NCBI GenBank assembly: GCA_004292985.1
Contig: RDXT01000821.1
Coordinates: 1-13,983, forward strand
Direction: 5' to 3'
DNA from: Bacteroidota bacterium
GTDB lineage: Bacteria > Bacteroidota > Bacteroidia > J057
Length of the DNA stretch: 13,983 bases
The position numbers and the translations under genes were made by a program. Positions 6,216 through 13,983 of the stretch are shown piece by piece. The notes under the pieces were generated by a model that was not told where the DNA came from, searched no databases, and saw only the letters and a program-made list of their open reading frames with translations. Position 1 is the stretch's first letter. Every line of letters begins with the position of its first letter.

Positions 6216-9200
6216 ATGAACAAAGGACTGCTGCTACTGTCTCTGTTGATTTTGGGCTGGGCTTGCTCCCGCACACCGGAGACCCGTGTTACCCGTTCGG
6301 AGAAAAAAATCCTTCTGGTCCGGGCGGAATTTGGCAAAGAAGATCCCTTATTAACCCAGATTCAGAAAACCTGTCAGGATTCGGCATGGGAACTGGTCAG
6401 TGTCTATCACCGGGGCTGGCTCTCCGAAGACACCATCCGTGATTACAGTGCCGTGATTTTGCATGGCTGGATGGGTGAATCTTTTACGATACAGCAGCAG
6501 AGCGACCTTCAGCGCTATATCCAGGCGGGAGGGGCAATGATTGCACTGAATACCAGCATCCACACCCGGCTGGTTTGGCCCTGGCTCGAAGAGGCGCTCG
6601 ACCAGCACCCGGACGATACCCTCGCTTCCGCAAATACGATGGTAGCCGATGAAGGGCTGTTTGTCGCCAAAAAATTTGATGGTGGAAGGGTGTTTTACCC
6701 CTCATTTGAAGATCCATCTGCTGTGCCGGGCCTTCCTTCTGCCGTTGGAAAGCTGATTCACGATGCCATTGGAGACAATAATAGCTACGATTATGCCCTG
6801 GCTACAGCCCTGCCTGCCCCCCGCGACAACCGTTTTACCCGCCTTGTCCTCGATGAAGGCGACGTAAATGAGCCGATGGAGCTGGCTGTGCTGCCCGATG
6901 AAAGGGTTATCTATATCGAGCGGCGGGGAAAAATGAAAATGTATCACCCCAAAACGAAAAAAGTAACCCTGCTGGCTACGTTTGATGTATGTACAGAGGG
7001 CAATTATGAAGATGGTCTGCTGGGGCTTGCCGCCGATCCCAATTTTAACCAAAACCACTACATATATCTTTATTATTCACCTCCCTGCCAGATCAAAAGC
7101 CAGTACCTGTCCCGATTTACGATGATCGGCGACTCACTGATCAAAGGCTCGGAAAAAGTGGTAATGGAAGTTCCCGTGCAGCGCGAAACCTGCTGTCACT
7201 CAGGCGGTTCGGTTAAATTTGGTCCGGATGGCTGCCTGTATTTGTCCACCGGAGACAATACCAGCTCCAAAGAGTCCGACGGCTACACGCCCATAGACGA
7301 GCGCGAGGGCCGCAGTCCCTGGGATGCTCAGAAGTCTTCTTCCAACGCTTCTGATCTCCGGGGTAAAGTGCTGAGAATCAAGCCAAATGCTTTCGGTGGC
7401 TATGATATTCCTGAAGGTAATTTATTTCCTAAAGATGGCTCTCAGGGCCGCCCCGAAATTTATACGATGGGTTGCCGCAACCCCTTCCGCATCGAAGTGG
7501 ACAGCAAAACGGGCTGGCTCTATTGGGGCGATGTGGGGCCGGATGTGGGTGCCGACGGTAAATATGGCCCGCAGAGCTATGATGAATTTAACCAGGCGCG
7601 TGGCCCCGGAAACTTCGGCTGGCCCTATTTTGTCGCCAACAACAAGGCCTACCGCGACCGCGACTTTTCGACCGACTCGCTCGGCGAGACCTTTAATCCG
7701 GCTTCGCCTGTCAACATGTCGCCCAACAACGTAGGCCCCCGCAACCTGCCACCGGCTACCCCGGCGATGATCTGGTACCCTTATGGCAACTCCGACCGCT
7801 TCCCGCTGCTGGGCAATGGCTCGCGGAGTGCGATGTCAGGCCCTATTTACCACAGAACGGCCGCACATGAGGTATCTAAAACCGCATTTCCGTCCTATTA
7901 CGAAGGCAAATGGTTTATTTACGAGTGGGCAAGGAGCTGGATACGGGTGGTTACCTTCGATTCTGCGGGACTTCCTGCCCGGATCGAGCCGTTTATGCCC
8001 AGTCTGAAGCTGGTAAAGCCCATTGAAATGGAGTTTGGTCCCGACGGATCGCTTTATGTGCTGGAATACGGTCAGGATTATTTCATGAAAAACCCGGATG
8101 CCCGCCTGATAAAAATCGAGTTTGCCGCCAAAAACCGGGCGCCGATCCCCGAAATTCAGGTGGATGCCCAGGAGGGAGCCGCTCCTTTCACTGTGCATTT
8201 TTCGGCGCAAGGCTCCCGCGAATACGACCCCAATGACTCTTTGTGTTTTGAATGGTATTTTCAGGATACCTCCCAGCCACACGCCCTCACGACCGAAGCC
8301 GAGTTTACCTTCACACAGCCCGGAATATATCATCCGCTGCTGGTGGTCACCGATACCTACGGCGATACCGCGCAGGCACGGGTGGAAATCCGCGTGGGAA
8401 ATGCCCCGCCGGATATCCGGATCGCCCTGCAGGGCAATAGCCAGTTTTATTTTGCGGGAGAAAACCGCCCGTATGAAGTGCAAATCCTCGATCCGGAGGA
8501 CCAGAGCAGCGGAGGCATAGACCCCGCCAAAACCCAGATCAATTTTGCATACATTCCCGATGGCAATGACCTCGATCTGTCTCTGGGCGGTGGAAGGCTG
8601 GGTGCCAATCTGCAATACCTGCGCGGCTGGAACCTGATCCAAAGCAGCGACTGCATGTCCTGTCATGCCCTCGAAACCCACTCAGTAGGCCCCAGCTATA
8701 CGGAGGTGGCCCGCAAATACAAAGGCGATGCCACAGCGGTGGCCTATTTGTCGCGCAAGATCATCACGGGAGGCAACGGTGTCTGGGGCGAAAAAATCAT
8801 GGCAGGCCACCCCCAGCATTCGCCGGAGGAAACCGCAGAAATGGCGAAATATATCTTGTCGCTGGCAGATGAAGGCAGCAACGGACGACTTCCCACATCG
8901 GGCAGCATAAGTACGAACCAGGCTTCGGCTACGGGAGCTTATATTTTTGCTGCAACCTACACCGATCGCGGCGGCAATGGCCTGCCCTCCCTCATGCGCC
9001 GCAAAAGCGTGATCCTGCGTCCGCCGCGCATCGAAGCGGAAAAAGTACCCGTTATTCCGGGCACCTGGGTGATGACGGCTGGCCCTTCGCAGGAAGTTGC
9101 CTTGCTGAGGGGGCTGAGAAACGGCTCGGTGCTGCGTTTCCCGCAGGTGGATATATCGGGCATAGGTGCAGCGATATTGCACTACGGCGCGGTTGAAGGT

Positions 9201-9404
9201 GGTTCAGTAAGCCTGCGCATGGACAGCCCTGATGGACCGCTGCTGGCAGAATGGCGTGTAGGCAGAAGTTCGGGGCAACCCGTATTGCTGGAGGCGAGGG
9301 CTTCGCTCAAGGCGACACAAGGCCTGCACGATCTGTACCTGGTGTTTTCAGGTGCGCCGGACACCGAAATTCTCGCGCTCGACGCACTGGGATTTTCGAA
9401 GTGA
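6216..9404 (+). CDS. Modular lipoprotein: ThuA-like, PQQ sugar dehydrogenase, PKD, cytochrome c, CBM-like
   Basis: The ATG at 6216 gives 1062 residues and a lipoprotein signal (MNKGLLLLSLLILGWAC, acylated Cys17). A GTG at 6183 would add 11 residues in front of it and is less likely. Residues about 30-190 resemble a shortened ThuA/glutamine-amidotransferase-like domain (VILHGWMGES, RYIQAGGAMIALNTS). Residues about 205-640 are a glucose/sorbosone dehydrogenase beta-propeller: EDGLLGLAADPNF, H328 in CCHSGGSVKFGPDGCLYLSTGD, GCRNPFRIEVD, and FGPDGSLYVLEYG. About 641-729 is a PKD domain. About 792-889 is a monohaem cytochrome c with CMSCH at 813-817 and M862 as candidate sixth ligand. The last ~125 residues (from PPRIEAEKV) look like a CBM6-type sandwich. 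By family knowledge it should oxidise a sugar or aldose-like substrate with PQQ and pass electrons to its own haem at the membrane. Substrate is unknown. Related multidomain proteins occur in Bacteroidota. Confidence 0.9.
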   Translation: MNKGLLLLSLLILGWACSRTPETRVTRSEKKILLVRAEFGKEDPLLTQIQKTCQDSAWELVSVYHRGWLSEDTIRDYSAVILHGWMGESFTIQQQSDLQRYIQAGGAMIALNTSIHTRLVWPWLEEALDQHPDDTLASANTMVADEGLFVAKKFDGGRVFYPSFEDPSAVPGLPSAVGKLIHDAIGDNNSYDYALATALPAPRDNRFTRLVLDEGDVNEPMELAVLPDERVIYIERRGKMKMYHPKTKKVTLLATFDVCTEGNYEDGLLGLAADPNFNQNHYIYLYYSPPCQIKSQYLSRFTMIGDSLIKGSEKVVMEVPVQRETCCHSGGSVKFGPDGCLYLSTGDNTSSKESDGYTPIDEREGRSPWDAQKSSSNASDLRGKVLRIKPNAFGGYDIPEGNLFPKDGSQGRPEIYTMGCRNPFRIEVDSKTGWLYWGDVGPDVGADGKYGPQSYDEFNQARGPGNFGWPYFVANNKAYRDRDFSTDSLGETFNPASPVNMSPNNVGPRNLPPATPAMIWYPYGNSDRFPLLGNGSRSAMSGPIYHRTAAHEVSKTAFPSYYEGKWFIYEWARSWIRVVTFDSAGLPARIEPFMPSLKLVKPIEMEFGPDGSLYVLEYGQDYFMKNPDARLIKIEFAAKNRAPIPEIQVDAQEGAAPFTVHFSAQGSREYDPNDSLCFEWYFQDTSQPHALTTEAEFTFTQPGIYHPLLVVTDTYGDTAQARVEIRVGNAPPDIRIALQGNSQFYFAGENRPYEVQILDPEDQSSGGIDPAKTQINFAYIPDGNDLDLSLGGGRLGANLQYLRGWNLIQSSDCMSCHALETHSVGPSYTEVARKYKGDATAVAYLSRKIITGGNGVWGEKIMAGHPQHSPEETAEMAKYILSLADEGSNGRLPTSGSISTNQASATGAYIFAATYTDRGGNGLPSLMRRKSVILRPPRIEAEKVPVIPGTWVMTAGPSQEVALLRGLRNGSVLRFPQVDISGIGAAILHYGAVEGGSVSLRMDSPDGPLLAEWRVGRSSGQPVLLEARASLKATQGLHDLYLVFSGAPDTEILALDALGFSK

Positions 9405-9418
9405 ATGCGGCAGTAGCC

Positions 9419-10453
9419 TCAGAGCCGTGAAAGAACCTCGCAGGTGCGCTCCATCATCCCTTCGCTGATGTCGAGGTGAAGGGCGATACGCACGTATCCG
9501 CTACCGAAGCCGGAGGCCAGAATGCCCTGCTCGCGGAGCGCGGCCAGCAGTTGCTGATCGCTTTTCCAGGCAGGATCGGGCCGGAATACGATGAGATTGG
9601 TCTCCACGGGCAATAGCTCGCTGAGCCATGAGCGGCTTTTCAGCACCGCTGCCAGGGTTTGTGCTCTGCGGTGATCTTCGGCGAGGCGTGTGATGTGGTG
9701 ATCGAGGGCATACAGGCCCGCAGCGGCCAGAAATCCTGCCTGGCGCATGCCGCCGCCCATCATTTTGCGGACCCTTCTGGCGAATTTTATGTCGGCTGCG
9801 CTTCCCAGCAGGAGCGAGCCTACGGGTGCGCCCAGGCCCTTGGAGAGGCAAACGGAAAGCGTGTCGAAGAGCGCGCCATGCACAGAGGCGTTTTCCTGCC
9901 GGGCCACCAGTGCGTTAAAAATGCGTGCGCCGTCGAGGTGCAGGCGCAGGCCATGCCTGTCGCAGACCTGGCGGATATTTCGGATTTCGGACAGCTCATA
10001 GCAGGAACCTCCGCCTTTGTTGGAGGTGTTTTCGAGCGAAACCAGGCTGGTTCGGGGATAATGCAGGTCATCGGGCCGGATGGCCTCCTCGATTTGCCGG
10101 GCACTGAGCCGCCCTCTGTTGCCTTCGACAAGGGCGACCGAAGCGAGGGATTGCGCCGCGATGCCACCCCCTTCATACAGGTAAATATGCGATTTGCTGT
10201 CACAGATCACCTCATCCTGCGGGCGGGTGGAAATGCGGATCGCAATCTGGTTGCACATCGTGCCTGAGGGGCAAAACAAAGCAGCCTCTTTGCCAAACAT
10301 GTCTGCACCCCGCGCTTCGAGGGCCAGCACCGAGGGGTCTTCGCCATAGACGTCGTCTCCCACTTCTGCCGACATCATCGCCGCCCGCATCTCCGCTGTG
10401 GGGCGCGTTACGGTATCGCTGCGAAAGTCTATGATCTCCAGCTCCTGAGCCAT
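9419..10453 (-). CDS. ltaE: Low-specificity L-threonine aldolase
   Basis: This 344-residue PLP enzyme of fold type I cleaves L-threonine or L-allo-threonine to glycine and acetaldehyde. The N-terminal family phrase DFRSDTVTRPT is at 9-19 and GDDVYGEDPS at 32-41. H89 in SHIYLYEGGG is the expected ring-stacking histidine. HLDGARIFNA at 172-181 holds the PLP-pyridine aspartate D174. K205 in VCLSKGLGAPVGS is the PLP lysine, and MMGGGMRQAG at 231-240 is also typical. Length is normal. The ATG at 10453 is the only good start because the conserved DFRSDT motif begins nine residues later; it makes the gene overlap the preceding glycosyltransferase gene by 25 bp. It is the last gene of a three-gene overlapping minus-strand run, so it is probably translated in coupling with envelope glycosylation genes, an odd partner. 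The convergent lipoprotein gene ends only 14 bp away. Confidence 0.95.
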   Translation of the reverse strand: MAQELEIIDFRSDTVTRPTAEMRAAMMSAEVGDDVYGEDPSVLALEARGADMFGKEAALFCPSGTMCNQIAIRISTRPQDEVICDSKSHIYLYEGGGIAAQSLASVALVEGNRGRLSARQIEEAIRPDDLHYPRTSLVSLENTSNKGGGSCYELSEIRNIRQVCDRHGLRLHLDGARIFNALVARQENASVHGALFDTLSVCLSKGLGAPVGSLLLGSAADIKFARRVRKMMGGGMRQAGFLAAAGLYALDHHITRLAEDHRRAQTLAAVLKSRSWLSELLPVETNLIVFRPDPAWKSDQQLLAALREQGILASGFGSGYVRIALHLDISEGMMERTCEVLSRL

Positions 10454-11151
10454 ACCTGGAAAAAATTAAGCCCTTCAGTTAATAAAATGCTGCTGTTTAC
10501 CTTGCTGAATACCACATGTTCGCGCAAATGCACGGTCAGCGGGCGCATACGGATGCCTGAAGTGTGATCTGCGAGGAAAATAAACTCCAGATCGGCCAGG
10601 TAGCGCTTGATGGTGGTGCGCATAAACACCGCTTTCCCCTTTTCATTAAAGCCTTTGAGGCCGCACTGGGTGTCGGTAATGGACATTTTCAGAAAAATAC
10701 CCGATAAAAACCGCAGAAAACGGGAGATTCGTACCCGCATGGCAGGCAGTTTTTGATAATAGGCCTCATCTTTGATGCCCACAGCAATGTCGCAGCCCCC
10801 TTCGGACAGCAAGCGGTAAAGCGCCAGCAGGCTATCGGTGGTATAGGGGAAATCCACGTCCGTAAAAATCGTCATCGGCGCGTCCGATCTGGCAATTCCT
10901 TCGCGCAGGGTATAGCCTTTGCCCTGGTTGATGCTGCGGTTGATAAACTGAAATCCGCTAATATTCTCCCTCAGCGCCTGAATGTCCTCAGCTTCGATGC
11001 CTTTGGACGAACCATCATTTACCAGAATGATCCGTACAGATACATCCTGCAAGTGCGCGGCGATTTCTTTCCATGACTGGATAATCTCTTCGCTCCACCC
11101 CGGCTGCGGATTGTAGCAGGGCAGTACAATGTCAAGGCGCAAGGGATTCAA
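10429..11151 (-). CDS. GT2 family glycosyltransferase
   Basis: This 240-residue GT-A fold enzyme resembles polyprenyl-phosphate sugar transferases (DPM1-like). The nucleotide-sugar strand is LDIVLPCYNPQPGW (6-19), followed by ILVNDGSSKG (42-51) and NQGKGYTLREG (75-85). A DxD-type metal motif, TDVDFPY, has D98 and D100. The sequence ISDRFLRF-like segment at 142-150 and SITDTQCGLKGF (157-168) are characteristic of the dolichyl/undecaprenyl-phosphate transferase branch. No transmembrane segment is obvious, so it would work on the cytoplasmic face with a lipid acceptor. There is no in-frame ATG; the frame opens with TTG at 11151, within the last codons of the upstream membrane gene (20-bp overlap). 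Its 3' end overlaps ltaE by 25 bp. By context it may make the lipid-linked sugar used by the neighbouring membrane protein. Sugar and acceptor are not known. Confidence 0.88.
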   Translation of the reverse strand: MNPLRLDIVLPCYNPQPGWSEEIIQSWKEIAAHLQDVSVRIILVNDGSSKGIEAEDIQALRENISGFQFINRSINQGKGYTLREGIARSDAPMTIFTDVDFPYTTDSLLALYRLLSEGGCDIAVGIKDEAYYQKLPAMRVRISRFLRFLSGIFLKMSITDTQCGLKGFNEKGKAVFMRTTIKRYLADLEFIFLADHTSGIRMRPLTVHLREHVVFSKVNSSILLTEGLNFFQVWLRSWRS

Positions 11152-13450
11152 TATAATAGTTGTTATACATCAGCGGATAAGGTCCGCTTCCGAGGGTCTG
11201 GTACACAGCGCAGCCTTCTGGTTGAATCAGCACAGATTCGGCTTCTATAAATTCGCCTGCGAGGGTAAACACAAAGCGGTTTCCGGCTGCGCGGGTTTTA
11301 AACGGATAGGCGCCCCGCAGCCAGTAGGTTTCCATGACATCGGTATTCCACATGGTCGAGGCGGACTCGTCGGCGATCAGCTTGCCATCGGGCGTGTACT
11401 CGCGGATGCGCAGGTAGGGGAAACCCGGATAGCGGGCATCGGCTTTTTGCCAGAAGGTAATATACCAGGCTCCCACCTGTGGGATCACCCCGTCGAACAA
11501 AATGAGTTCGCCTTTGCGCTGGCTTTGCGTTTCCTGCCCGAAGGGACTGGGTTTTGCCGGATCAGCATCAAATCCGCTGTAGTAGAGCCAGTCGGCTTTG
11601 GGGCGTGCGTAGAGCGTTTCGTAGGCGCTCAGCGAGTCACGCTGCCGCTCAAAGTCGGCGATGACCCGGTCCCCTGTGCCTTTCAGCAGGGAAAGATCGA
11701 GGCGGTACAGCGAAAATTCAGGTTTTTCGATGAGCAGGCTGGCTCGTTCGATTAGTTTTTGCTGCTGAAACGTGAGTGCAGTATTGTTTTGCCGCAGAAT
11801 CAGGAGTGGTTTGTCATTCGGAAGGTCTGCCAGCACCTCTTTATGGATGTATTCCAGCGAAAGGAGCTGCACCAGTTTGCCGGATTGGGAGACAGAGGTG
11901 CGCGACATGCTGCCGCAGGCGATGGGAAGCCCGCTGATATAGGCAAAACGGAAGGCTTGCCCTGTGATTTGTGGGGTAAGGTGCAGCGAGTTGTATTTTT
12001 CGGAGCCAATATTAAAGGTTGGCACCGGAAGCACCGCCTGGAAGTCCTGCGCCGAAACGCCCGCTTCCTTCAGCCAGTCCATAAAGTCGGGATCCGTTTT
12101 GAGATAAATATTGGAGTTTTTGTTTTTCAGAATCGCCCGCGCATGAATATCGGTCTGGATAGCGGCCTCCCATCCCCAGAAAGCCAGCGCGACCCCCAGC
12201 ATGGCGAGGCCTATTTCTTTTAAGCCTCTTTGCCGTAAGCGCCTGTATATCAGGTATAAATACACGGCGCTATACATTCCGGCCACATAATAAAAGACCC
12301 ATGCGAAGCGACCCAGGGAGCGGAATTGCCGCAGAGGCGTCAGGAAATCGAGCAAAAACTCCATGTGCCAGATGAAGGGGATGCCGATGGAGAAAAACAT
12401 CATCAGTGCAGCGGCCCAAAGCGAAACATTCAGGTTGGCAAACATGGCCGGACGCAGCATGTGGCTGTAGTTCTTTTTTACGGCAAAACGAATCGCACGC
12501 ACCAGAAAAAAGAAAATGACCAGTGTAGAAACCAGACCAATATACGCGAAGCCTTCTGCCTCGGAGGCGGGTGTTTTCAGGAAGCGGTGCCAGGCATCAT
12601 AAAGAGGACCCTGGTTGGGGAAAAAGATACTCTCCCAGGAGGCTTTGTACAGCAAAAAGCCAAAGGGATTGTTGGGTCTGTCTTTTACGCTGTCGGTGAG
12701 AAACATTGTCGTCTGAAAAATGACCAGCGGAGTCAGGCCGCTGATGGCGCCATAGGCCAGCCGGATCAGCGCTGCGTTGTTTTTTTTCCGGATTGCGCTC
12801 AGCGCTTTGATTCCCCAATAGGCAAGGGCAAACATAGCGCCCATCAGCAGGTAGTAGGCATGCACAAAGCCTGTGAGGGTTATGGCCAGCACAATCCAGA
12901 TGAGGCGGTGCCATTTCAGCGGTTCGCGCCCCGCCCGCAGCAGCAGCAGCCAGACCAGCGGCACAAACCAGGTGTATCCGAGGGCATAGTGCCCCATAAA
13001 GCGCTGTATCTGAGGACTGAGAAAGGTGATCACCAGCGCCACGGCCACGGCATACCAGGGAGGCATCCGCAATTTACGGGCAATGGCATATAGCAGGCAC
13101 ATACATACCATCATCGAGCCAATCATCAGGTAGTTGAAAATGGCCAGGGTATTGTCTGCCACCGGCGTAATGTGGTGGTGCACCCAGCGCAGTACCATCG
13201 AGATAAGCGGCTGATTGTCAGTGTATAAGATGTGATCCCCGTAGGGATAGTTCATCCCCGTAAAATGGAGGCCTTTGTCATATTTGATGTACCAGGCCGG
13301 GGTAAAATAGTTTTTCAGCCCATCGTCGCTCCCTCCGAAAGCGTATCGGTTGGGATAGTTGAGCACAGGGCCAAAAGCAGCGTTCAGAATGAAGCCACCC
13401 AGCACCAGGAGGATCAGAAAAGGAAGGTATGCCTTTATACGTCGGAACAT
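11132..13450 (-). CDS. Polytopic membrane protein, GT-C/YfhO-like putative glycosyltransferase
   Basis: The ATG at 13450 gives 772 residues starting MFRRIKAYLPFLILLVLGG; a start at 13486 would add 12 residues ahead of the positively charged N-terminus and is less likely. About ten or more hydrophobic segments lie between residues 8 and 430 (for example 8-26, 101-123, 132-146, 156-171, 183-215, 303-319, 340-362, 383-403). The first outside loop carries an acidic pair, D42-D43 in GGSDDGLKNYF, and NYPYGDHILYTDNQPL. An acidic motif in loop 1 is the hallmark of GT-C glycosyltransferases that use lipid-linked sugars. Residues about 445-772 are soluble and beta-rich; the part from about 620 looks like a galactose-binding-type sandwich (AWYITFWQKAD, RFVFTLAGEF). 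It heads an overlapping run with a GT2 enzyme, which could supply its polyprenyl-phosphate sugar. The GT-C assignment rests on topology, the acidic pair and context; a non-enzymatic membrane protein is possible. Confidence 0.8.
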   Translation of the reverse strand: MFRRIKAYLPFLILLVLGGFILNAAFGPVLNYPNRYAFGGSDDGLKNYFTPAWYIKYDKGLHFTGMNYPYGDHILYTDNQPLISMVLRWVHHHITPVADNTLAIFNYLMIGSMMVCMCLLYAIARKLRMPPWYAVAVALVITFLSPQIQRFMGHYALGYTWFVPLVWLLLLRAGREPLKWHRLIWIVLAITLTGFVHAYYLLMGAMFALAYWGIKALSAIRKKNNAALIRLAYGAISGLTPLVIFQTTMFLTDSVKDRPNNPFGFLLYKASWESIFFPNQGPLYDAWHRFLKTPASEAEGFAYIGLVSTLVIFFFLVRAIRFAVKKNYSHMLRPAMFANLNVSLWAAALMMFFSIGIPFIWHMEFLLDFLTPLRQFRSLGRFAWVFYYVAGMYSAVYLYLIYRRLRQRGLKEIGLAMLGVALAFWGWEAAIQTDIHARAILKNKNSNIYLKTDPDFMDWLKEAGVSAQDFQAVLPVPTFNIGSEKYNSLHLTPQITGQAFRFAYISGLPIACGSMSRTSVSQSGKLVQLLSLEYIHKEVLADLPNDKPLLILRQNNTALTFQQQKLIERASLLIEKPEFSLYRLDLSLLKGTGDRVIADFERQRDSLSAYETLYARPKADWLYYSGFDADPAKPSPFGQETQSQRKGELILFDGVIPQVGAWYITFWQKADARYPGFPYLRIREYTPDGKLIADESASTMWNTDVMETYWLRGAYPFKTRAAGNRFVFTLAGEFIEAESVLIQPEGCAVYQTLGSGPYPLMYNNYYIESLAP

Positions 13451-13589
13451 CGGTGCAAAACTGCAAAAAAGGATGCAATACGCCAACTTACCCGAAAAAC
13501 CTTACACCAGTCGTACAGCTTTTTATACGGGAGGGTAGGGTATTCTCGCAGCTCCGATATGTACAAATAGTCAATATAGGGAGATTACT

Positions 13590-13639
13590 TACCTTTGAAG
13601 TATTCCATTTTCGGGGTTTTGGGGGGAATCTTACCTTTG
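13590..13639 (+). promoter_or_regulatory. Two TAnnTTTG boxes upstream of the right-end secreted gene
   Basis: TACCTTTG occurs at 13590-13597 and 13632-13639, both perfect matches to the Bacteroidota -7 consensus TAnnTTTG. Each is preceded by CT, so a 10-bp direct repeat (CTTACCTTTG) recurs at a 42-bp offset. The second box ends 47 bp before the ATG at 13687. Neither has a clear TTG at the -33 position. A G-tract pair (GGGG at 13613-13616 and GGGGGG at 13621-13626, separated by TTTT) lies between them. The rest of the 13451-13686 gap shows nothing I can name. Confidence 0.45.
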
Positions 13640-13686
13640 TTTTCCCTTGTCTCTTTATTCGTCAGATAAATTGTGGCTAAATGTGT

Positions 13687-13983
13687 ATGAAAACAACAAA
13701 GAGCAGATTCAGGATCATAAGCAGCCTCTTGGGCCTGCTGCTGGGTGCGATTTCCCCCACCGCTATGTATGCCCAGTCTTTGTACCAGGCTAAGCCTGTG
13801 GAAATCCGCGCAGGTGATATGCCCGCCCGTACCAGCATCCCGCGCAAGGCGCCTGCCGCCAGCCGCGCAGGTCAGCCGACCGACATCCAGGTTACCTATA
13901 CCGGATTTACCGCCGATCAGCAGATTGCCTTTGAATATGCCGTGGATATATGGGAGTCGCAACTGGTTAATCCTCAGCCGATT
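13687..13983 (+). CDS. Secreted protein N-terminus, 3' end off the right edge
   Basis: The first 99 codons are visible and stay open to the edge. The ATG at 13687 is followed by a signal peptide (KTTKSRFR, hydrophobic IISSLLGLLLGAI, likely cleavage after AMYA29, then QS). An ATG six bases upstream (13681) is an equally possible start. Residues 30-66 are a proline/arginine/alanine-rich spacer. Residues about 67-97 read VTYTGFTADQQIAFEYAVDIWESQLV, the opening of a domain I recall from large Saprospiria/Cytophagia exoproteins in which an induced helix ending in DIWES precedes a strand; some of these resemble metalloprotease-like folds, but no catalytic motif is in view. A T9SS C-terminal domain would be expected downstream. 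Two perfect -7 boxes lie upstream. Function cannot be stated from this fragment. Confidence 0.82.
   Translation, partial: MKTTKSRFRIISSLLGLLLGAISPTAMYAQSLYQAKPVEIRAGDMPARTSIPRKAPAASRAGQPTDIQVTYTGFTADQQIAFEYAVDIWESQLVNPQPI

Noticed and set aside
6031..6219. Small plus-strand frame with a CxxC-like segment (CYNCKLRNMC) in the divergent region
   Set aside because: It overlaps the galK start, spans the dyad and both candidate promoters, and has no detectable family signal. Cysteines alone are weak evidence.
7836..8681. Minus-strand open frame of 281 codons
   Set aside because: It is antisense to the dehydrogenase/PKD/cytochrome domains, which are clearly coding on the plus strand.
12326..13093. 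Plus-strand open frame of 255 codons
   Set aside because: It is antisense to the transmembrane region of the GT-C-like gene; composition is Gln/His/Gly rich without any motif.
13613..13626. G-quadruplex or telomere-like sequence
   Set aside because: Only two G-tracts are present, so an intramolecular quadruplex is not supported; noted only as composition.

Overview
The window is about 14 kb of chromosomal DNA, moderately GC-rich by eye, that reads as a free-living member of the Bacteroidota, most likely Saprospiria or a close relative. The grounds are the family mix: a choice-of-anchor B/LVIVD secreted protein, a multidomain ThuA–PQQ-sugar-dehydrogenase–PKD–cytochrome c lipoprotein, an RlpA-SPOR protein, and secreted proteins of the type exported by type IX secretion. 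Shine-Dalgarno sequences are mostly lacking and there are several TAnnTTTG-like -7 boxes. The lineage is an inference from families, not a measured placement.

Layout, left to right. (a) 1-2079, minus strand: rnhA (ribonuclease HI) overlaps by 23 bp a long secreted choice-of-anchor B protein that runs off the left edge. (b) 2180-4658, plus strand: an RlpA-type lytic transglycosylase with a SPOR domain, followed closely by a secreted protein of unknown function. (c) 4659-4872: a compact repeat region with two arrays of 7-bp tandem units flanking a core of small hairpins. The right array runs into the galK stop codon. (d) 4868-6040, minus: galactokinase with no other Leloir gene in view. (e) 6041-6215: a divergent control region with a strong dyad. 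(f) 6216-9404, plus: a 1062-residue lipoprotein combining ThuA-like, sugar dehydrogenase, PKD, cytochrome c and CBM-like domains. (g) 13450 down to 9419, minus: three overlapping genes, a polytopic GT-C-like membrane protein, a GT2 glycosyltransferase and an L-threonine aldolase. (h) 13451-13983: a divergent promoter region and the first 99 codons of another secreted protein that runs off the right edge.

Functional reading. Most of the window serves the cell envelope or the outside of the cell: exported proteins, peptidoglycan remodelling during division, a sugar oxidation lipoprotein with its own haem, and a glycosyltransferase pair. Housekeeping enzymes (rnhA, galK, ltaE) are interspersed. 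No phage, transposase, CRISPR, defence cassette, rRNA or tRNA was seen. I do not see a convincing new multi-gene system. The most unusual items are the heptamer/hairpin repeat element beside galK, the dyad between galK and the lipoprotein gene, and the overlapping glycosyltransferase/aldolase operon with a TTG start. No stretch longer than 300 bases lacks a gene.
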